This document shows positions 59,681 to 64,000 of a stretch of 64,000 bases of DNA, piece after piece. A program made the position numbers and the translations under genes. Origin of the DNA: Dyella tabacisoli (GTDB lineage Bacteria; Pseudomonadota; Gammaproteobacteria; Xanthomonadales; Rhodanobacteraceae); the NCBI RefSeq assembly GCF_003350925.1, contig NZ_KZ857176.1, forward strand, positions 372,001 to 436,000. Reading direction: 5' to 3'. The first letter of the stretch is position 1. The number at the start of each line of letters is the position of its first letter. A model generated the notes under the pieces. That model was not told the DNA's origin. It ran no database searches and worked only from the letters and a program-made list of their open reading frames with translations.

Positions 59681-59784
59681 ATTGGGTTGACGATGGGGGC
59701 TGTCGCCGGTACGTGAACACTATCTTAAGCGGCGGTTTGTAGCATGACGCAATGCAAACAGCAGGGACGCCGTTTGACGTCCCT

Positions 59785-61341
59785 TCAATCGCGGCCGTGC
59801 CTGCTCGCCAGCAGTATCGCGATGGCATCCAGATCGCGGCTTGCGCTGGGTGCGCCGCTAGGCGGTTCGTAGTTATTGAGCATGATGGCGAACGCGAGGT
59901 GTTCTCCCTCCGCGGTAGTGACATAGCCGGCCAGGCCGTTGACCTGGCTCATGCTGCCGGTTTTGGCATGCACGTTGTTGCTTGCCGGCGTATTGCGCAT
60001 GCGCCATTGCAAGGTGCCATCCACCCCGGCGATTGGCAGCATGTCGCGCAATGCGGCGGCATAAGGCTGGGTGGCGAGAAATCCGAGCAGGCGAGCCATC
60101 GCGCTCGGTGTAGCCAGGTTGCGCCGCGACAGGCCGGTACCCTCTTCGATCAGGCTGGCCGAAGCCGGAATACCGATGCGGTCGAGTAACTGTCGCATGG
60201 CACGAATACCCCAGGTCTCGGTGCTGACAAAGCCGCTTGGCGGCGTCGGGTCTTGCATCGCATCGGCCTGTGCTTTGGCTCCGGCGAGCAGCAGCAGGTT
60301 CTGCATGTAGAGGTTTTGCGAGCGCTTCAGGCCGTGCTCAAGAATTTGTCCCAGCGGTGGAGACAGCACTTCGGCAAGGGTGGTCATGCCCTCACGCAAG
60401 TGCGCACTGCTTTGCGGCCAATGCAAGGTTTGCAGCTTGCCGTCCACGCGAATGCCGTGACGTGTCAGTGCCTGCAGCAATTGCGTGCCGGCGAGCAGGG
60501 CGGGGTCGGGTACGGCGAGCTTGTAGTTTTGTGCTGGCGCCCGCGCGGCGATGTTGCCGAAGGCATGTAGTGTGTCGCCACCGGGCGCGCGATAGAGGTT
60601 GATGTCGTTGCGGCTGCGTGGTGCGCTGGTTACCAGTCCATTGATGACCGCGGGTATCGCCATCGGTGGATCGAACGCCAGGGTCGCGGATGCTCCTTCA
60701 GCGTGTCCGGGGCTTACCGTGATCTCGACTTGATTGTCCTGCACGCTCAGTGCGGAGGCAGGCACCGCAAACCAGCTTTGCAAGTCGATCGCCTCCCAGC
60801 CCGAACCCATCGGCGGGCTGGCGAAATAGCTGTCGTCGGCGATCAGGTCGCCATGGACCAGGCGCACGCCACGGTCGGCCAACTGCATCGCCAGTTGATC
60901 CGCCCAATGCAGGGTCGAGGCGTCCGCTCCAAGTGTGGGGTCGCCCATGCCATACAGAATCAGTGGACCGTCGAGCTGTCCATGATGCAAGCCATCGCCG
61001 GCCAGCAGGCGGGTGGGGATGCGGTTATCTGCGCCTAGCTCACTCAAGGTCAGTGCGGCAGTGAACAGCTTTGCGGTTGAGGCCAACTGGAATAGCTGAT
61101 CCGCTTGATGGGCGTAAAGTGTGCGGCCACTATCGAGCGAGATCACTACGATGCCCCAATTGGCCGCGGCGAAGCGCGGCTGACTGATGTGTTCGTCGAT
61201 CTGTGCAGCCAGCGACAGGGTGGGGCTGATTTTGTCCGCGGCGATTTTTGACGCGCTGTGCACCGGCAGTGCGAGCACTGCGGCAAGCAGCAAGCTTAGG
61301 CGAGTCAATGACCGTAGCCGGCCCAGCGAAAAGTGTTTCAT
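59785..61341 (-). CDS. dacB: D-alanyl-D-alanine carboxypeptidase/endopeptidase (PBP4, DacB)
   Basis: A 518-residue periplasmic class C penicillin-binding protein that trims and cuts peptidoglycan cross-links. Signal peptide (about 1-29), active-site S88-T-A-K91 in LASTAKLFTAAL, SxN in KRSQNLYMQN and KTG in VHAKTGSMSQVNG. Domains II and III lie between the first and second motifs as usual. The start at 61341 is the family N-terminus; the frame to 61371 extends into the repeat region. Downstream of the MATE gene on the same strand, with 14-bp tandem repeats between. Confidence 0.94.
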   Translation of the reverse strand: MKHFSLGRLRSLTRLSLLLAAVLALPVHSASKIAADKISPTLSLAAQIDEHISQPRFAAANWGIVVISLDSGRTLYAHQADQLFQLASTAKLFTAALTLSELGADNRIPTRLLAGDGLHHGQLDGPLILYGMGDPTLGADASTLHWADQLAMQLADRGVRLVHGDLIADDSYFASPPMGSGWEAIDLQSWFAVPASALSVQDNQVEITVSPGHAEGASATLAFDPPMAIPAVINGLVTSAPRSRNDINLYRAPGGDTLHAFGNIAARAPAQNYKLAVPDPALLAGTQLLQALTRHGIRVDGKLQTLHWPQSSAHLREGMTTLAEVLSPPLGQILEHGLKRSQNLYMQNLLLLAGAKAQADAMQDPTPPSGFVSTETWGIRAMRQLLDRIGIPASASLIEEGTGLSRRNLATPSAMARLLGFLATQPYAAALRDMLPIAGVDGTLQWRMRNTPASNNVHAKTGSMSQVNGLAGYVTTAEGEHLAFAIMLNNYEPPSGAPSASRDLDAIAILLASRHGRD

Positions 61342-61359
61342 GGGCCAAGTATTGCCCAG

Positions 61360-61423
61360 GATCAGGCTCAATGGATCAGGCCCGCAGATCAGGCCCAGCA
61401 GATCATGCCTAGTCGATCAGGCC
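61360..61423. repeat. 14-bp tandem repeats, five copies (GATCAGGCC core)
   Basis: GATCAGG or GATCATG begins at 61360, 61374, 61387, 61401 and 61415, a 13-14 base period, in the gap between the MATE stop and the dacB start. The last copy overlaps the MATE stop codon region. The period does not keep a reading frame, so it is intergenic. It could be a slippage repeat or bind a regulator of dacB. Confidence 0.7.
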
Positions 61424-62754
61424 ATCCATGCCCTACGCTGCTGGATACGCCAGCCCATGAAGGCCAGGCTCAGGGCGCGCATCGCCATGAAGGCAAGAAA
61501 GGCCAGCCACAGGCCATGATTGCCCCAACTGCGACCCAGCCACGCTAGCAGCAGAAACAACAGCACGGATACCAACATGCTGTCGCGCATTTCGCGAGCC
61601 CTGGTAGCACCGATGAACAAGCCGTCGAGCAAATAGCTCCATACCCCGATGATCGGCAATGCGGCCAGCCATGGCAGGCAGCGATACGCCGCTGCGCGTA
61701 CCTCGGGCAGATTGGTTTGCAGATCGATAAACAGGCGGCCGCCGAGCGCAAACAGCAACGCATAGCCAAGGCTGCCCAGGAATGACCAGCCGCCGGCGAC
61801 GACCAAGGCCCGGCGCATGGCGTCGCGGTCGCGCGCTCCGATGGCATGGCCGCATAGCGCTTCCACCGCATTAGCCAGTCCATCGAGGCCAAACGCGGTC
61901 AGCATCAGGCCATTCAATAGCAAGGCATTGGCCGCGACGGTGGTATCGCCTAGCCTGGCGCCCAGTAGCGAGATACTGAAAAACACCCCTTCAAGCACGA
62001 TGGTGCGCAGGAAAATATCGCGGTTGACCATTAGCAGCGGGCTCCAATGCGTCAGGCCGCGCATGGCTGGCCAGTCGATTCGCCCGGTGAGGCCTCGCAC
62101 GGCGTGACGCGCACGCCATAGGCCATAGATCGCGCCACACCATTCGCCGCTGACCGACGCCAGTGCGATGCCTTGTACGCCCCAGCCGAAGCCCAGCACA
62201 AACAACAAGTTCAGCACGATGTTCACCAGATTGGTGACCAGCAGCAGGGCTAGTGTCGTGCGCGCCCGTTGTGCACCGATAAACCAGCCGGCCAGGGCGT
62301 AATTGAGTAGTGCCGCCGGCAGGCCAAGCAAGCGTAGATGCAGATAATCCAGGCTACGTGTTTCCAGTGCCGGGCTCGAATGCATCAAGCTCAGCAGCCA
62401 AGGCAGCAGCGGCAGCATGGACAGGCTCGCGACCAACCCCAGCAGCGCCGCCAATAGCAGTGCTTGTGCCTGTACGGTGCGCAATGCCGAGCCATCGCCC
62501 GCACCTGCGGCCTGTGCGGCAAAGCCGGTGGTACCCATGCGCAGAAAACCCAGGCTCCACACCGGCAAGGCATACACCGCACTGCCCACGGCAACAGCGC
62601 CCAGATCCTGAATTTGCGGCAGATGGCCGGCCACCGCGCTATCGACCAGCGCGACCAGCGGCACCGTGAGATTGGACAGGATCATCGGTATGGCCATGGC
62701 CCAGACCCGTTGGTGGGTGGGGCGATGGCGCCAGGAGTCGAGTAGTGAAGGCAT
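61417..62754 (-). CDS. MATE family efflux transporter (DinF-like)
   Basis: A 445-residue, 12-helix multidrug/toxin exporter: VWAMAIPMILSNLTVPLVALVDSAVAGHL at the N-terminus, LGFLRMGTTGFAAQAAGAGD and FGLDGLANAVEALCGHAIGARD later are DinF-branch signatures. Uses the proton or sodium gradient; substrate unknown. The start is ATG at 62754. A strong palindrome lies 35 bp upstream of it, between this gene and slyD. Confidence 0.92.
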   Translation of the reverse strand: MPSLLDSWRHRPTHQRVWAMAIPMILSNLTVPLVALVDSAVAGHLPQIQDLGAVAVGSAVYALPVWSLGFLRMGTTGFAAQAAGAGDGSALRTVQAQALLLAALLGLVASLSMLPLLPWLLSLMHSSPALETRSLDYLHLRLLGLPAALLNYALAGWFIGAQRARTTLALLLVTNLVNIVLNLLFVLGFGWGVQGIALASVSGEWCGAIYGLWRARHAVRGLTGRIDWPAMRGLTHWSPLLMVNRDIFLRTIVLEGVFFSISLLGARLGDTTVAANALLLNGLMLTAFGLDGLANAVEALCGHAIGARDRDAMRRALVVAGGWSFLGSLGYALLFALGGRLFIDLQTNLPEVRAAAYRCLPWLAALPIIGVWSYLLDGLFIGATRAREMRDSMLVSVLLFLLLAWLGRSWGNHGLWLAFLAFMAMRALSLAFMGWRIQQRRAWMA

Positions 62755-62788
62755 GGCGCAAGGTGAGTGGCAGGGCGGCATTATTCTA

Positions 62789-62839
62789 AGAGCTTGTTCA
62801 AGTCTCCCGGCGGGCTATGGGGAGACTTGAACAGGCTCT
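62789..62839. repeat. 51-bp near-perfect palindrome between MATE and slyD genes
   Basis: 19-base arms (62789-62807 and 62821-62839) are reverse complements except for one T opposite G, around a 13-base loop. It lies between two divergent genes and has no T-tract, so it is not a terminator for either. It could be a small mobile element remnant or a regulatory hairpin in the slyD leader. Confidence 0.85.
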
Positions 62840-62943
62840 CGCATGCCATCGGGTCGCTTGATTCGGCCTCTGCGGACTTGAATGTTAGACTGCGCCGCTT
62901 CTACCGGTCGACGCCGGCCCATTTATCTTGCTGTGAGCACGTT

Positions 62944-63426
62944 ATGCAGATTGCCCAAAACACCGTCGCCTCTTTCCATTACACGCTGACCGACGATCAA
63001 GGTCAGGTTATCGATAGTTCGGACGGTCGCGAGCCGTTGACCTATCTGCATGGCAGCGGGCAGATCGTGCCGGGCCTGGAAAGCGCGATGGAAGGCCGCA
63101 AGGCCGGTGACCAGTTCAAGGTCGACGTGCCGCCGGCTGAAGGCTATGGCGAACACCAGGCCGAGCTGATGCAGGAAGTGCCGATGGAAGCGTTCCAGGG
63201 CGTGGAAGATATCCAGCCGGGCATGCAGTTTCAGGGCCGTGGCCCACAGGGCGTCATCAACGTTACCGTGACCAAGGTCGAAGACGGCAAGGTCCATATT
63301 GACGGCAATCATCCGTTGGCCGGCCAGACCTTGCATTTTGCGGTTGAAGTCACCGACGTGCGTGCAGCCAGCGAAGAAGAACTTGAGCATGGTCACGTGC
63401 ACGGCGAAGGCGGCCATCACCACTAA
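62944..63426 (+). CDS. slyD: FKBP-type peptidyl-prolyl isomerase SlyD
   Basis: A 160-residue SlyD: FKBP core (about 1-65 and 130-150), the inserted IF chaperone domain (about 70-120: AYGEHQAELMQEVPMEAFQGV) and a short histidine-rich metal tail (HGHVHGEGGHHH). It isomerises prolyl bonds, chaperones unfolded proteins and can supply nickel. E. coli SlyD (196) has a longer tail. The ATG at 62944 is the family start; the frame upstream to 62767 crosses the palindrome and is not coding. Confidence 0.95.
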   Translation: MQIAQNTVASFHYTLTDDQGQVIDSSDGREPLTYLHGSGQIVPGLESAMEGRKAGDQFKVDVPPAEGYGEHQAELMQEVPMEAFQGVEDIQPGMQFQGRGPQGVINVTVTKVEDGKVHIDGNHPLAGQTLHFAVEVTDVRAASEEELEHGHVHGEGGHHH

Positions 63427-63473
63427 GAGTGCGCTCAACGTTTCCTTCGGGGAACGGGTACTCGTAGATTAGG

Positions 63474-63501
63474 GAAGGTTGCGGTTGACGCCGCAACCTT
63501 C
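63474..63501 (+). terminator. Terminator-like hairpin after slyD
   Basis: GAAGGTTGCGG pairs perfectly with CCGCAACCTTC around a TTGACG loop, 48 bp after the slyD stop. The following ATTGAATTG is AT-rich but has no T-run, so it may be a factor-dependent or weak terminator. Confidence 0.5.
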
Positions 63502-63530
63502 ATTGAATTGAGGTCTTTCAAGGCGCGCCC

Positions 63531-64000
63531 ATGCAAGGAAGCTTGCGCATTGCCATTGTCGGCTACGGTGTCGCCGGTCAGGCGGCGGCCTTGCTCCTGT
63601 CTGCACAGGGTCACCGGCTGAGTGTGTTTGAACAAGCGCCGGTGCCAGGGCCGGTCGGCGCTGGTTTTCTGCTGCAGCCGACTGGCCTGGGTGTGTTGGC
63701 CAGGCTCGGTTTAAGTGAACAGGTGCTGGCGCGCGGTCAGCGTATCGAGCGTTTGTACGGCTGCAACGGCAGCGGCCGTCCGGTAATGGATATGCGTTAT
63801 GCCGAGCACGCGCCGGGCTGTTTCGGTCTCGGCCTGACCCGCGGCAGCCTGTTTACCGTATTGCGCGATGCCTATGCCGACGTGTCGCGGATCCATACCG
63901 GGGTTTGCATCGAGGCGCTTGCCGATGGTGGCGATGTGCTGCGCGATAGCGCCGGTAACGTGCATGGCCCGTTCGATCTGATTGTCGCTGCCGACGGTGC
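63531..64000 (+). CDS. FAD-dependent monooxygenase, UbiH/PHBH type (5' part only)
   Basis: The window holds the first 156 codons; the rest lies beyond the right edge. FAD motif RIAIVGYGVAGQAAALLLSAQGH (cut) with FEQAP following, then GAGFLLQPTGLGVLARLGL and an aromatic-hydroxylase-like segment ending LIVAADG, the PHBH-family DG motif. It should use NAD(P)H and O2 to hydroxylate an aromatic or related compound. Substrate unknown. Start is ATG at 63531 with no strong ribosome site. Confidence 0.85.
   Translation, partial: MQGSLRIAIVGYGVAGQAAALLLSAQGHRLSVFEQAPVPGPVGAGFLLQPTGLGVLARLGLSEQVLARGQRIERLYGCNGSGRPVMDMRYAEHAPGCFGLGLTRGSLFTVLRDAYADVSRIHTGVCIEALADGGDVLRDSAGNVHGPFDLIVAADG

Noticed and set aside
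1-64000. CRISPR arrays, tRNA/rRNA genes, insertion sequences, prophage modules
   Set aside because: No regularly spaced direct repeats with unique spacers, no tRNA cloverleaf or rRNA sequence in any intergenic gap, and no transposase, integrase or phage structural gene was found.

Overview
The window looks like chromosomal DNA of a GC-rich gammaproteobacterium of the order Xanthomonadales, most likely family Rhodanobacteraceae (Dyella, Rhodanobacter or Luteibacter type). This is an inference from the gene repertoire: YajQ, a RIO kinase, SelO, DUF1415, an ECF42 sigma cassette, a chitinase with NagR-like operators, and an RNA locus with C-rich loops like sX13 of Xanthomonadaceae. No database search was possible. 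I see no rRNA, tRNA, CRISPR array, insertion sequence or prophage. The window starts inside a CrtI-like flavoprotein and ends inside a UbiH-like flavoprotein.

Layout. 0-5 kb: CrtI-like oxidoreductase, GIY-YIG protein, lone ExbD, a VOC protein, then a secreted GH18 chitinase behind two perfect GACAACGTTGTC palindromes. 5-13 kb: RIO kinase, an exported methyltransferase, a DUF1579-like protein and a beta-barrel protein (with a decayed DUF1579 relic between the barrel gene and a MocR regulator), an HIBADH-like dehydrogenase with a VOC partner, and a serine hydrolase. 13-17 kb: a Cys-rich secreted peptide next to a membrane-anchored CPHC thiol protein, DUF2058, a FlxA-like protein with a flagellar sigma-28 type promoter, and a Bcr/CflA efflux pump. 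17-21 kb: a complete ECF42 cassette (YciI/DGPF, PhnB-like, SRPBCC, sigma factor) with a matching promoter. 21-35 kb: housekeeping genes, including three pseudouridine synthases, an RsmC-like 16S methyltransferase overlapping an RsuA-like synthase, YaeQ, slipin and NfeD. 36-52 kb: SelO, a NERD helicase, a DAHP synthase behind a classic leader-peptide attenuator, YajQ, a BaiN-type flavoprotein, YaiI/PhzF, rhomboid, a DAACS symporter and a cytochrome c. 52-64 kb: thioredoxin-like protein, putative small RNA, pncB, the metNIQ methionine importer (metQ separated from metI by a repeat element), Gpx, PBP4/DacB, MATE and SlyD.

Two regulatory loci stand out: the aromatic-codon leader peptide plus terminator ahead of the DAHP synthase, and the structured RNA with C-rich loops ahead of pncB. 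The most unusual structure is a family of about 300-bp intergenic elements (five loci, seven half-units) made of nested hairpins. Their stems differ between copies but keep pairing through compensatory changes. Two half-types, I and II, are joined tail to tail into the same roughly 645-bp composite at 28.6 and 55.3 kb, in opposite orientation. Type I also occurs alone. One composite sits inside the met operon.
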